Of a stretch of DNA of 64,000 nucleotides, positions 37,245 through 48,809 are shown piece after piece (position 1 is the stretch's first letter; every line of letters begins with the position of its first letter). The stretch lies in NCBI GenBank assembly GCA_013180625.2, contig SNVD02013716.1, forward strand, positions 1 through 64,000. Direction: 5' to 3'. Under the pieces are notes generated by a model that had not been told where the DNA came from, searched no databases, and saw only the letters and a program-made list of their open reading frames with translations. The position numbers were made by a program, and so were the translations under genes. The DNA comes from Boswellia sacra (Eukaryota > Streptophyta > Magnoliopsida > Sapindales > Burseraceae).

Positions 37245-37701
37245 TGTAGAGATTGAATTTTTGAGGTTCGACGAAGAAACAAATATGAATGTCAAGAGGT
37301 AGAAATGACCAAAATACCCTTGGAGGCCAATAAGAGAAAGGTGAGAAAGAATCGGTGAAAGGTCTTGAAAACTAACATTTGGCTTCAAAATTCACAGAAA
37401 TTAATCCATAAGGAATCTGATGATGAGTCATATACCATTGCGAAGCTACGAATATGTCTAGTTTTCATATAAATTTATAGATCACAAATTGAAGTTGAAC
37501 TTGAAAAGTTATATGCGATCGAACAGATGAAGGTTAGAAGGGACTGCATTACAAACTGGTAAAATATGAAGGATTGGAGTGTAAACAGTTGTGTCGGCTA
37601 TCAAACAGTCGCGTGGTTGTTCCCCTTTTATTTTTGGTAAATCTCATAAAAATCATTCCATTTTTGTTTTTCTCCTTCCTTTTTTCAACTCAACCCTTAA
37701 C

Positions 37702-37709
37702 TATATAAA
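37702..37709 (+). promoter_or_regulatory. Probable TATA box in the X LTR
   Basis: TATATAAA in 'aactatataaaccctcatcc', conserved at 59527-59534 in the 3' LTR and, inverted, near 39755 in the nested solo LTR. A CT-rich stretch follows about 40 bp downstream. Confidence 0.6.
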
Positions 37710-38364
37710 CCCTCATCCTTCTCAGTTTCAAGACATCTAGAAATCCTCTCTCTCTCCCTCTCTCTCCCCCTCTAGGACACATTTGTAAGAATTTCAAGGA
37801 ATTTTTTCTAGTCTAATATTTTTTGGGCATTTTATATTGCTCTGAATCCGAAAGGATACGTGCTGAGAGTAGTTTTCTCTTCTCCCTCTTATTTTCTTCT
37901 TTATTTTTCTTACATAGAATTAAGTATGTTTCGGTTTATTTATAATTAGTATAAGCATGTTTAGGATTTATTTTGATACTTAGAAGCATGCTTAAGATTT
38001 TATAGAATTATTAATCCTTTACTTGTTTTGCAAGGTGGAAATGCTTGTCAAGGTAAGTTATCTTTCCTTTCCTTATTTAGAAACATGAACAGGAATTTAA
38101 TTTTGTTTGCAAATGTCTTAGAATCATGCTTAGGGGCACACGATTAGAATCATGCTACGAGAATTTATGATTGCTTTGAAGTATGTTAGGAAATAGCATA
38201 GAATAGGTAAGAATTATCATATTACCCCTTTAATGCTTAGATTGGGCTAGAATAGCCTTGTTTGATTTTGATTATTTTTGATTGTTTGAATTAGGCTAGA
38301 AATACCATGATCCCTTGTGAATTAATATGAATTATGCCAGAATAGCAATAGGTAGAATGTCATG

Positions 38365-40294
38365 TGTGAACGGGACTTTAATCTCGCCAGAGTGTTTACG
38401 ATCACGACACTGTGTCAAAGCCTCTTTCGAGACTTAAGGGAATACAAACGAGCCATGAGCACGTATGGAGAATGAATTTGCCACCTGATCCCTTCCCATT
38501 GAGAATGAATAGGGGCAATCTGATCCTTTATTTCAAGACCTATGGGTTCAGGAAGTTAGATACGAGTCATCCGACCTGCCTGGATCAAAATCCGGTCGCT
38601 ACTAGGAAATACCAAATAGTAATATCTCATGCCATTACTTTGTCCATTTAATGTTGTTCATTTTATGCATACATTTCCATTTTATCTTCGTTAGACATTT
38701 TAGGTGATTATTCAATCAATGTCAATTATAAACATCCATAGAAAGAAAAAGGAGAATATATTACATTTCCGTTCAAACATAGGGGAAGGGGAAGAGGATC
38801 GCATCACTTTGTTCTTCAACAAATAAAATAATGGGCATTCATAATATAAATTCAAAATATAAAGTATAATTGATCCATTTGAGACCTAATAGTTGATGAA
38901 TTCCTAACCACCTTATGTGAGTCTATTCAACTTTTATTGAACCTCTACAAGTACATTCATTCATTTGAATATTCATTCTAAGTAATAGTCCCTCACCATC
39001 AATATGAGAGCACCACTACTTCATGGCATCACACAATTACACTTCTATCATAATACAAACATTCATACATTCACAAGTAAACAAATTATAAATCATGAAA
39101 AGCTATAATCTAGTATCATGGCATTCTAGCCTAGATTTGATAATTCTACCATGGCTTTTTAGCCTATTGATATTCTAGCATAATTCATATTAATTCATAA
39201 TTTCATGGCATTTGTAGCCTAAATATGACATTCATGGCATATTCTAGCCTAATTCAAGCAATTGAGATCAATCATAGCATCCAAGCATAAAATGGTAATT
39301 CTTATGCTATTTCCTAGCATTCGTCAAAGCAAGTACAAGCCTTCCTTAGCATGATTCTAATCATGTGCTCCTAAGCATGATTCTAGGCATTTGCAAAGAA
39401 ATTAAACTCCTAAGCATGATTCTAATAAAGAAAGGATAGCAGACTTATCTCGACATGTTTATCCATCTCGTAAAACAAACAAGAGTTAGAACAATTCATA
39501 ATAACCCTAAACATGCTCCTAAGCATAAAATTAAATCCTAAGCATGCTTATTCTAAGCAAGGAAAATAAAGGAGAAGATAGGAACGAGGAAAGATTTCTA
39601 CACTAAAGATGTACCCTTTCTAGGTTTAGAGTAATAGGATGCCTAAAAACTTTAAACTAGAAAAGACTCCTTGAGTTGTCAAGTATGTCTTCAAGAGGAA
39701 CAATGGAGAATTCTTTAGAATTATGTGAGTTGCAAAGTGAGAAGGGGGGAATTTATATAGAAGAGGGGTGAAGCTAAAAAAGGAAGAAACAAGACAAAAA
39801 GGAAGGTCTTTTAAGAAATATTCCAAAAATACAAGGGCAACAGCTGGGCAGCTATCTCCGAATAGTCAGCCAACCATCACTCAATAGTCAGGTGGCTGTC
39901 AGCTATCTAAGAGGCTGTTTTGGACAACTGGGTGGATGTTTGATAGCCGACCCACCGTTATCTCTTCGGCCCTTCCTAGTTTGCCATCCTTTAATGTAGT
40001 CCCTTCAGACCTCTGCTCATTTGATCACACATAACTTCTTGAATTCAACTTCGATCAATGATCTATAAATTTCTACAAACTAGACATGCGTAGCTTCGCA
40101 ACGGTATATGACTCACTATAAATTCTTCCTAGATTAATTTCTACGAATTTTTGAAGTCACATGTTAGTTTTCAAGACCTTTCACCAATTCTTTCTCACCC
40201 TTCTCTTCTTGGTCTCCAAGGGCATTAGGGTCATTTTCTTTGCTCGACATTCATCTTCATTCCTTCATCGAGCCTAAAAAATTCAATGTCTATA
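38365..40294 (-). mobile_element. Inverted solo LTR of the X family nested in the X 5' LTR
   Basis: Read on the minus strand it starts TATAGACATTGAATTTTTTA at 40294 and ends CCCGTTCACA at 38365, 1930 bp, matching the whole X LTR. It is flanked by TCATG (38360-38364) and CCATG (40295-40299), a target duplication with one change. There is no internal region, so it formed by LTR-LTR recombination. Together with the surrounding LTR it makes a long imperfect inverted repeat (37245-38364 against 38930-40294 and onward). Confidence 0.82.
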
Positions 40295-41087
40295 CCATGA
40301 TTTTAGATTATGGCTTTGTATTTTGATATAAATGAATTATGAATGTACTATGATTAGAAGCATGATTAGGATGATGTCATGAAGTGATGGTGGACTCACA
40401 TTGATGGTGATGGACCATTACTTATAATGAATGAATGTATAAGTACATGCTTAAAGAGGGTTAATAGATATTGAATAGACTAATATGTGGTGGTGAGGAA
40501 TTCATTATCTGTTGAGTCTCGAATTGACTATTTGTATTTGATATTTGAATGTATGATTTATGTGAATGAATGAATGTTATATTTGAAGTATTAAAGTAGA
40601 ATTTTCTTTATTTGTTGAAGAGCAATGTAATCCTCTTCTTCTTTCCCCCATGTTTGACAAAAATGTAATCCATTCTCCTCCTTCTTTTCTATGTATGAAT
40701 ATACTACTACTTTGATTAAATAATCACCTTATTTGCTTAAAGAAGAGAAAATGAAAATGTGTGCATAAATGAACCACTTATGCGAATTAAGTAACAATGC
40801 AAGCTATTCCTATTTGGTATTTGCCAAGAGGAGGCCGAATTTACATGCGGGCGGGTCGAGTGACACGTAACTAACTTTTTGAGCCCATCTCTGAATGGAT
40901 GAGGGTAGTTTAGGCCCCAAAGCGAGGGATCAAATTGCCTTCATTCATTCCCAATTTAAGAATTGGGTGGCGACTCCATTCTCTAGACGTATCCATGGCT
41001 CATTTATGTTTTCTTAAGTCACAAAAGGGGCTTTGACACAATTTCATGGTCGCAAACACTCTGGTGGGATAAAAGCACCATTCATAG

Positions 41088-41097
41088 TGGCGACTCT
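41088..41097 (+). promoter_or_regulatory. X primer binding site, tRNA-Arg type
   Basis: TGGCGACTCT begins one base after the LTR end. It is complementary to a GAGTCGCCA tRNA 3' end, as reported for Ogre/Tat elements. The tRNA identity is from memory of that group. Confidence 0.65.
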
Positions 41098-41910
41098 ATT
41101 TTGGATAAGAGTAGTTGATTCTGATGGGGATACCACATTCTAATACCTCGTGATGGTATAATAAGTCTTTACATTACTACACTTTTGCATACAATAAGCA
41201 TGAATTGCTTAAACTAGCCGTGTGGCATTGGCATAAGAAGTCTTTGGTTGTATTCAACCCCTAAATGACTTATGTTGGTGCAACCACCTTTGAGCACGTG
41301 CCATTAAATTGGTTAAAAAAGAGACTACCTTAAAAGGACGTCTCTCGCTCAATGGAGCGCAGACCATTGGACCCTTAAGGCTCAAGGCCATGTAGACAAC
41401 TCTAGAAACTTTCAATAGGATGAATATCCAAAACCTATGTTGAGATATATGTTTATGGATGTAAGATGCCCATAATTAGAATAATATCAACTTAGGCCTC
41501 ATGCAACCATGAACGAATGCCACATGTCAAGTCACCCATAAGAATAAAATGGGGGCATGTGTCAAAAGTTAAGTTTATCATGATGTTTAAGAGCCATGTT
41601 GTGATAATCATGGATAATCCAAACATCAACATGAATGTTAGAATTAGGAGAAAGAATCTCGCATTCCCATATCCCATGATGACGACTTGGGAATGAGGCA
41701 AAAAATTCTAAGAAAAGAGACTCGATCTCATATATGTGGGAGAAATAAGGTTGGCAGGCTGAAAGCATGTCTATGCCCTAGTATGAGCATATATCATATA
41801 ATGCATACATGCATGCAATCATGACAATAACACCTTTGTTTTCCAGCTCTCATAGTTTGGGTTAGACGAGGTGATCATTTGAGAAGGCAAGAAGAACCAG
41901 TTAACGAAAT
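41098..41910 (+). other. X 5' untranslated region
   Basis: No open frame. It has 'aaggacgtctctcgctcaat' and 'ggagcgcagaccattgg', a type of leader common in this group of plant Gypsy elements. It ends shortly before the first gag codon. Confidence 0.6.
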
Positions 41911-42776
41911 GTCTGACCCAATAACAACAATGTTGAAATGGCTTAAGTGAGGGCTGACATCATTGAACTTCAACAACAAGTGGCCCAACTTGTTGAAAAT
42001 TTACGGAATGGACCCAACCACATGAACGAATCTCCACATGAGGGTTGTGGTGGTGAAAATGGTGAGACTAGCCAAAGCAAAGATAAGGGAAAAGCCCAAT
42101 CAATTCGGAAGAACCCAAATCGGTCAAACAGTTGGCCAAGGGCATGGAAAAGATCCAATCTCTCTTGAAGAACAAGGAGTTGAAAGGGGTCAAAGACCTA
42201 GATGACATCTTGCTCATTGGGGACAATGACCTGCCTCTAAAATTTTGCCTACTAGATTTTCCTAAGTTCAATGGAGAGGGTAATCTATAGATACATTTAA
42301 GACAATATGCAGCTATCATGGCTACTACTCCTTTGACAAAAGAGCATATATTGAAGTATTTCATGCTATCCCTAGAAGATGATGTCATAGCTTGGTATCA
42401 CGACCTTTGTAAGAGAGTTTGAGAAGATTAAGAGGAGCTTTCCAACAATTTGTGGAGTAGTATCACCATAATACCCAACTAGGGGTAACCTTAAGGGACT
42501 TGGGGACAATAAGGCAAAAACCCAACAAAACGTTTTCAGGATATCTAGTTTGTTAGAGGCCTAAAGCTGCCAAGATGACCACTAGGCCTGTAGAGAAGGA
42601 CCAGGTTGACATAGTGGTCAATGAAGCCCATAGTTTCATCAGTGATAGATTGGCAGGTTTCCCTATTAAGACATTCGAAGACTTGTATTATTCGAGCATC
42701 CAAATAGAAGATTTGGAGGTCAGGCAGAAGAGAAGCAACAACAAAAATCAAAAGCAAATGACCAATTTAGCAAATT
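41911..42776 (+). pseudogene. X gag, degraded
   Basis: The first frame reads MSDPITTMLKWL and stops at once. A second frame (41947-42168) gives MRADIIELQQQVAQLVENLR, a short coil. The retrotransposon Gag domain follows in pieces: LLDFPKFNGEGNL, LTKEHILKYFMLSLEDDVIA, FQQFVEQYHHNTQLGVTLRD, and then the open frame 42575-42778 with MTTRPVEKDQVDIVVNEAHS. The order matches Tat/Ogre-type Gag. At least four stops or frameshifts are present. No CCHC knuckle, protease or RT follows. Confidence 0.75.
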
Positions 42777-44850
42777 AGACATTGAGGATGCATAAGTGTG
42801 TGGGAGAATCCTTGACCTAGGGAAAAGAATAATGGTGTTTTGAAATGTTTTGTCTTAAGAATAATATGAGAGTTGTGTATTCTTTTAATGATCATTGACA
42901 AAATCAACACTCATTGGAAATATGTTTTTGGTAATACATGAGATTGTGTTATTTGCATGCTTGACTCTTTTTGTCATATGAGTTCATTCTTGATTCTTTA
43001 ATCATTTGATCACAGTAGCCATGAATATGGAACTTTATATTTCTTAGAGAAACTTTATGTGAATAAAGCTTGGTGTTAAGATCTCGCAAGACTCTAGAAC
43101 CTGTTTGATCACCACTCGAGGCAAAATCATAGTCTTGACAACATAAAGCAAGTGATTTAGGCCTGCTTTGGAACAATCGAGCCTTTCAAGCCCACCTATA
43201 CTTACTTCATCATCACTAGTATACCCTATTAAGCCTAATCAAGCCTTTTCTTTGTATAACCATAAAATTTATCCTAAGACTAGAAAATTTTTTCTTACAT
43301 GAGTACCCTTCACACATAACATATGAATATTCTAGAAAAGAGTATTAAGAGCCATGTTTATGGGAGAATGAAAGGAAGTTGAGATTTTTTTTTTTTTGGC
43401 AATTTTGAGCTCCAAAAAAAAAAAAAAGAAGAAAAGAAAAGAGAAAAAGAAAAAGAGAGAAACGAAAAAAGAAGAAAAAGAAAAGAAGAATGCTAAGCCC
43501 ATTGCGTGTAAAGTGTAGGAGTGTAGCCACTCAAAATCAAAAGCAAAGCTAACGTGGTGGGTGAAAACTCAAAGTTTAGGGGTACAAATGGATGAAGTTG
43601 ATCATGTCAATCTAGAATGGTTGTATGATTTTGGGTAAGATAATCTTATAGGCTCCTTTATCATACCTTTACCCTAGCATATCATTATAAGCTTGATAAA
43701 GCCCTAACGATTCTTGATGTTGTGATGAGCTTACATCAGTAGAGAGTGGTGTGAAAGGCGGGCTTATGGTAGTCCTTCTATCTTTAGAGATTGATCACTA
43801 GTTTCTATTTGCACAAAGCTATCCAAGTCTTAACATATGAAGTATGATTAGCTATACTTGCACACACACAAAGAATCTTGAATGAAATAATTCTGGCATA
43901 GAGTCGAAATTGTGAAGGATCATGATGTCAATGCATTACCTTTGTGCTATTGAATTTGAAAAATCTTTGAACAATTCAAATGAGAATAAAATTGATAAAA
44001 AGAAGAAAATTTGCCAATAGTTTCCATTAATGGTATGAAAGAAGCAACTTGGCCACCAACGGTGAAAAAGTATGATATATGAAAGAAGTTATCCATTTTG
44101 GCTAGCATGGATGCCCATAAAGAAGGAGGAACAATACCTTTGGAGAAATTCCTTGAGACGATGCTAAACTCTTCATATAGGAGATAAAAGAATTACCCAT
44201 TCATCTTCAAAATTGAAAAGAAGTAGGGGACAAAGAGTTGTCCAATCATCTTGGGTAAGAAATTAAAGAAGGAAGCAAAGAATTGCCCTAATCATTTTGG
44301 AAATCATGAGAGGTGTTATCTCAATCATTGCAAAGAAAATGTAAGAAAGGGTACTAGAATAGATAGCCTATTTAGTAACCAAATCTGAAAAAAGGAGACA
44401 GAGAAAAAGCTAGCTAAGTAGAAAACCTGAAAAAGTGGCTTAGGCAAAAGTTAAGGCAAGTCCGCTAAGTTGAAAATCCAAAAGTACAAATTAGGCAAAA
44501 GTTTGGGCGTGAAAGAAAAGAAGAAAAAGCCTACTAAGTTGAAAACCTAAAAGGGAAACTTAGATAAAAGTTATGGCATGAAAGAAAAGAAGAAAAAGCC
44601 TACTGAGTTGAAAAACTGGAAGCGGCGGCTCAAGTAAAAGTTAGAGCAAGCTCGCTAAGTCGAAAACCCCAAGAAGGTGGCTTAGGCAAAAAAAAAAAAA
44701 AAAACAGAAAAGCATAAATAAAAAGAAGAAAAAGAAGAAGAACCCGTTAAATTGAAAACCCAAAAGGGCGACTTAGGCAAACGTTAGGGTTAAAAGAACA
44801 AAACTTGAAGAAGTAGAAAATTGCCACTAAATCTCTAACTCAGATCTATC
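42777..44850 (+). other. Athila-type 3' tail sequence inside X
   Basis: Right after gag comes 'gacattgaggatgcataagt' and 'gtgtgggagaatcc'. This phrase and much of the next 1.1 kb correspond, diverged, to the region before the 3' LTR of G2 (51470-52350): compare 'gatttaggcctgctttgg' (43154) with 'gatttaggccatctttgg', and 'aagcttgataaagcccta' (43688) with 'aagcttaataaagcccta'. X thus carries an Athila-like 3' untranslated region in place of pol. A purine-rich run lies at 43415-43490. No gene seen. Confidence 0.65.
44395..44815 (+). repeat. ~60-68-bp tandem repeat array in X
   Basis: Units share 'ctaagttgaaaacc' and 'ggcttaggcaaaagttag'-like blocks and 'gaaagaaaagaagaaaaagc'. They begin near 44412, 44460, 44528, 44596 and 44656 and on to 44760. 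Copies are diverged. Confidence 0.75.
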
Positions 44851-46262
44851 TGATAGGTGTCTATTTATGTATTACTTTCATATCAATTTGTCCATGTTTC
44901 TTTGCTATATTCCTTGGTATTTTTATGGTTTTGTGTGATTTTGATGTTTGTAGGAGTTTTGGAGCAACTTGCATAAAAATGGAGTAAAACCCTTCATTTT
45001 CACCTCTGCTAGTCAACCATCTTCTCGGATTTAATTGTATTGATATACAATGAACCCGATGACATATTATATACCGTTGGAAAGCTCTCGAAGTCTATTT
45101 TCTGGAGAAATTTACGGTTTATAAATCCATTCAGTGTACCAAAAGTTTAATCAAAACAGTGTGAGATGTATAGAAATATAATTCCACAAGCACTGTAGCA
45201 TGTATAATACGGGGCACTGTAGCAAGTCACTGTAGCAGAGTATTTTAACACATTTTAGGGTTTTATTTTTATAACTTGAAGAGGGGTAGAACGTGGTGGA
45301 GGCTGCAGCTCTGGAATTCTTTCATCTCTTGGAGTTCTTGAAGGAGAAAGGAAGCTTGGAAAGAGGAAGAACTACAATCCAAAGAGAATTACATCAAATT
45401 TGCTAAGTTTTTCCCTTCCCTTTCATTTTCTGGAATGTCTCCATGTTGTATTGTATTTACCACATTCTTAAAATGTGTAACTGAATCTGAATTGGTTGAG
45501 GGTGATTTCAAAGCCCCTGATATGGTTTTTGTAAGTTGATTGTGCAAGAAGTTGTTATCCAATTCTCTAATTGAATTTGCTTGTATTTTCCTATATCTAA
45601 TGCTTATGATTGCTTGCTGGATTGTATTTCGAATGGCCAACTGAATATAATCTGGTTGTTGTCTATTGCTAGATTAGAAATCTTGATCCGTAATTGTCTT
45701 GAATTTCTAATCATTAGTAGCAAAATTGTGATCAGAGATTGCAATTGGAGAATACAACCTAAGTTAAATAATCCGAGCTTGTGTGTTTATTGCTTAGATC
45801 AACCTATCTTTCTTATCGTAATGCATCCATTGAATTAAATTTAGAGAGCTTGTTCTAGGTTGTTTAATGGATAGAGATTAAATAAAGAGCTTGTTTTATT
45901 TAACAACAAAGTAAGGAAAGATTGGGATAACAGAGCTTGTTGTTATCTACGGTTGATAATTTCAATGGTGTAATTGGATGACAATTCTATGATTAATTCG
46001 CAAATCCATATCTTGTGGTAGAGAAGGATCCCTTAACCAGATTTCTCTCATTGATCTTTCAGTCAAATTAACTTTCTGTTTTGTTATTCTTAATTTGCAT
46101 TCTTATTTCATTTAGTTAATCATTCAACAAAACCCCCCCTGTTTAGTTTATTGTTGCTGGAAAATAACAAATTCAATTAGAATCAATCCTCGTGGGAACG
46201 ATATCTTACTTATCACTTTATTACTTGTGCGACTAGTATACTTGCTAGTTTCGAACGCATCA
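44851..46262 (+). repeat. 5' LTR of G2
   Basis: TGATAGGTGTCTATTTATG to CGAACGCATCA. It aligns across its length with 52590-53990, with scattered substitutions and indels (more indels near 53200-53300 and 53690-53830). It contains repeated 'cactgtagca' at 45190-45240. Confidence 0.95.
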
Positions 46263-46268
46263 AGTTTT

Positions 46269-46286
46269 TGGCGCCGTTGCCGAGGA
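46269..46286 (+). promoter_or_regulatory. G2 primer binding site (tRNA-Asp type)
   Basis: TGGCGCCGTTGCCGAGGA lies seven bases after the LTR, complementary to the 3' end of plant tRNA-Asp. It is the usual Athila primer site. Confidence 0.88.
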
Positions 46287-46444
46287 TTGATTTTCTAATC
46301 GATTTTTTATTTTGTTTTCATTGTTGATTCGTATTTTGTTTGTTTTTCTTTTCTGATTGTTTGTGTTTATGCGACATGGCAGTAAATTTCCAATAATTCA
46401 GTAGCCAATTTGAGCCACAATTACATTGGAGTGTAAATGAGGTA

Positions 46445-46909
46445 AGTACTCAGAACATTGAACAACAACTTTCTGAGCTAATCTCTCTTGTGGAAAATAT
46501 GGCTGTAGGAGATATGCAGAAATCTTATGCATGTGGGATATATTCTACCATGGAGCATCCAATCGACATGTTTCCAACTTTACAAGAAGAATATATGGAA
46601 CGAACCAATGCCATGGGTGGATTTTCAGGACAATCGAGGCAATGGTATGATCCCTTCTCTAATACTTACAATGCCGGATGGGGAGATCACCCTAATTTTA
46701 ATTACTGGAATCATCAACCAATCGCCCCAAATGCCATACCAAATCGGCGACAAGGTTTTAATCAGCCTAGAGTGCAACAACCATTTCAAATGCAACCACC
46801 ACCAATGCCACAACCAGCACCACAACCAGCTTCAGAAAACTCAGGTATGTCACTCCAGGATATTGTTAATGCACTTGCCACTAACACAATGCAATGGCTA
46901 CTAGCATGA
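46445..46909 (+). pseudogene. G2 gag, C-terminal part only
   Basis: The frame reads EQQLSELISLVENMAVGDMQ and then a zinc-knuckle relic, CGIYSTMEHPIDMF. Two of the four metal ligands (second Cys and last Cys of C-x2-C-x4-H-x4-C) are replaced by Tyr and Phe. Next comes YDPFSNTYNAGWGDHPNFNY and a Q/P-rich tail, the normal Gag C-terminus of this group. The main capsid domain expected upstream is missing: only about 180 bp separates the primer site from this part. Confidence 0.85.
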
Positions 46910-48357
46910 GCAAATTCGAGGGCCAATGCTCAGAAAAATTATCTTCTCAAACGGTGATCAATCCAAGAGAGAATGCTTGTGCGATAACTTTGCAAAGTGG
47001 AGAGCAAATTCAAAATGGAGAGCAAATGGAAGCTGGGGCAAGTATCCAAAACCTGACAAAGAAATTACAAACTGATGAAGAAAATGACATCACTTCCACC
47101 ATGAACAACACATCATCTTCTAAGGTAGATCTTAAAACTCAAATTCTTTCTTATGTTACTCCTCCACCATTTCCTAGCAGATTTGCAAAATTGAAGAAGG
47201 AGGAACAAGAACAAGAAATCCTGGAAACTCCTCACAAAATCGAGGTAAATATACCACTTCTGGATGCTATCGAGCAAGTACCTCGTTATATAAAATGTCT
47301 CAAGGAGTTATGCACCAGTAAGAGAAAGTTAAAAGGAAATGAGAAAGTAAGTGTAGGGGAAAATGTTTCAACTGTACTACAAAGAAAAATTCTTCCGAAA
47401 TGCAAAGATCCAGGTACGGTCACCATTCCATGCACCATTGGTAAAACCAAGTTTGAAAGAGCTATGTTAGATTTAGGAGCATCTATTTATGTCATGCCAT
47501 ATTCTATTTATGCTTCTTTAAATCTTGGACCTTTTGCGAAAACTGGTATTACCATTCAGTTTGCTGATCATTTAAATGCATATACCAAAAGAGTTGTGGA
47601 AGATGTGCTTGTGCAGGTGAATCAATTGGTTTTCCCAGCAGACTTCTATGTCCTTAAAATAGAGGATGAGACATCTCCTAATCCAACACCAATTCTTTTA
47701 GGGAAACCATTCTCGAAAACTGCTAGAACAAAGATTGATATTCATGATGGCATTCTCACCATAGAGTTTGATAGCAAGCTTATCCGTTTCAATATTTTTG
47801 AGGCAATGAGGTACCCTAGTGACTTACATTCTGTTTTTGCAGTTGACGTTATTGATTCTTTGCCACAATAATGTTTTGAGTTAACTCGCAAGAATGGATT
47901 GGATGTAGCTATTAGTGAGCACATAGGGATAGAAAATTCTAAGGAATCAAGAATTTTTATACAAGTGTCCAAACAAATGGAGGAAGCTGGGGCAAGCTTA
48001 GATGAGATCATAGCTATAACCACAAACAGGTATGATGTTTTGTACATTGAATTGCCTTTATCTAATGAGAAACTTCTTCCTTCTGTGATGAAAGCCAATA
48101 CCTTGGAGCTTAAGCCACTTCCAGATCATTTGAAGCATGGATTCTTGGGTGAGAATGGTACTTTGCCAATTATAATAGAAATGGGCCTCGCACCAATACA
48201 AGAAGTGAAACTCGTCCAAGTACTTAGAGATCACAAAATGGCTATTGGGTGGACAAGTGCTCACATCCAAGGCCCAGCCATATACGTGCACCATTTCTTG
48301 TGGAAGAAGGATCCAAGCCCACTAGTGAAGCACATCGAAGATTGGATCCTCCTATGA
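46894..48357 (+). pseudogene. G2 protease and pol linker
   Basis: One frame except for a TAA at 47869. It runs through ENACAITLQSGEQIQNGEQ, PPPFPSRFAKLKKEEQEQEI and VTIPCTIGKTKFERAMLDLG, with the aspartic-protease motif MLDLGASIYVMPYSIYASL (47465). Then come PILLGKPFSKTARTKIDIHD and the linker LELKPLPDHLKHGFLGENGT (48102). It ends in KHIEDWILL where RT should start (compare G1 at 690-720), then jumps to the post-pol phrase also seen in G1 at 37190. The frame is offset from gag by two bases. Confidence 0.9.
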
Positions 48358-48690
48358 TGGAACAACGTCGGGCTGAGGACGTTAAACCAAGCGCTTATTG
48401 GAGGCAACCCAATATTTTTTTAAAAAAAAAAAAAGAAAAATAAAATGAGGTAATAATGATCATTTTTGTGTCTCGAGGAGATTCCTTTCGTAGGCCATCA
48501 AATTGATCAGGTTTTATCTCTCTTTGCCATCTGTCTTATTTGTTTTTATATTTTTTTTACTTTTTTTTTACTTTTGTTTGCTATTGTATTGTTATCTCTT
48601 TATGTGTCTTTAGTTTCGTTTCTGCTCTTTTCTTTTCCTTCCTTTTGTTTAATTTGATTATTCTGTGCTTCGAATTCATTTGTGCAACAG
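48358..48690 (+). other. G2 deletion junction and pyrimidine-rich stretch ending in a splice acceptor
   Basis: 'acgttaaaccaagcgcttat' and 'ggaggcaaccc' match the G1 tail at 37211-37244. An A-rich run and a long T-rich tract follow (48480-48660), ending 'atttgtgcaacag' (48678-48690). The matching G1 sequence is 62738-63003. This looks like the 3' part of an intron, which would allow spliced expression of the post-pol ORFs. Inference only. Confidence 0.5.
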
Positions 48691-48771
48691 CTTGAGGAAA
48701 CATCCAAAAGGGAGTTGAAGCCATTGCCTGAAGGTTTGAAACGTGCATATCTTGGAGAAGAACAGACTTAA
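48691..48771 (+). pseudogene. Short pol-linker-like peptide at the start of the G2 post-pol region
   Basis: Directly after the acceptor-like CAG the frame reads ETSKRELKPLPEGLKRAYLG and ends in TAA. It is a diverged second copy of the protease-RT linker motif (LELKPLPDHLKHGFLGE at 48102). The same peptide is kept in G1 at 63004-63099, so it predates the split of the two copies. It may mark where the cargo block was joined from another Gypsy element. Confidence 0.6.
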
Positions 48772-48809
48772 TCATATTATTAGTAATATCTCTCTTTGTC
48801 TCCTCTTCC

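Larger units (their letters stand above)
37245..41086 (+). repeat. 5' LTR of X (split by an inverted copy of itself)
   Basis: It starts TGTAGAGATTGAATTTTTGA and ends ACCATTCATA (CA changed to TA). The two parts, 37245-38364 and 40300-41086, align with 59147-60895 plus 62621-62732. A TATATAAA box lies at 37702-37709, followed by a CT-repeat leader at 37746-37775. Confidence 0.87.

Noticed and set aside
45389..45838. Open frames repeated at 53142-53582
   Set aside because: They are the same stretch of the two G2 LTRs; LTRs do not encode proteins here.
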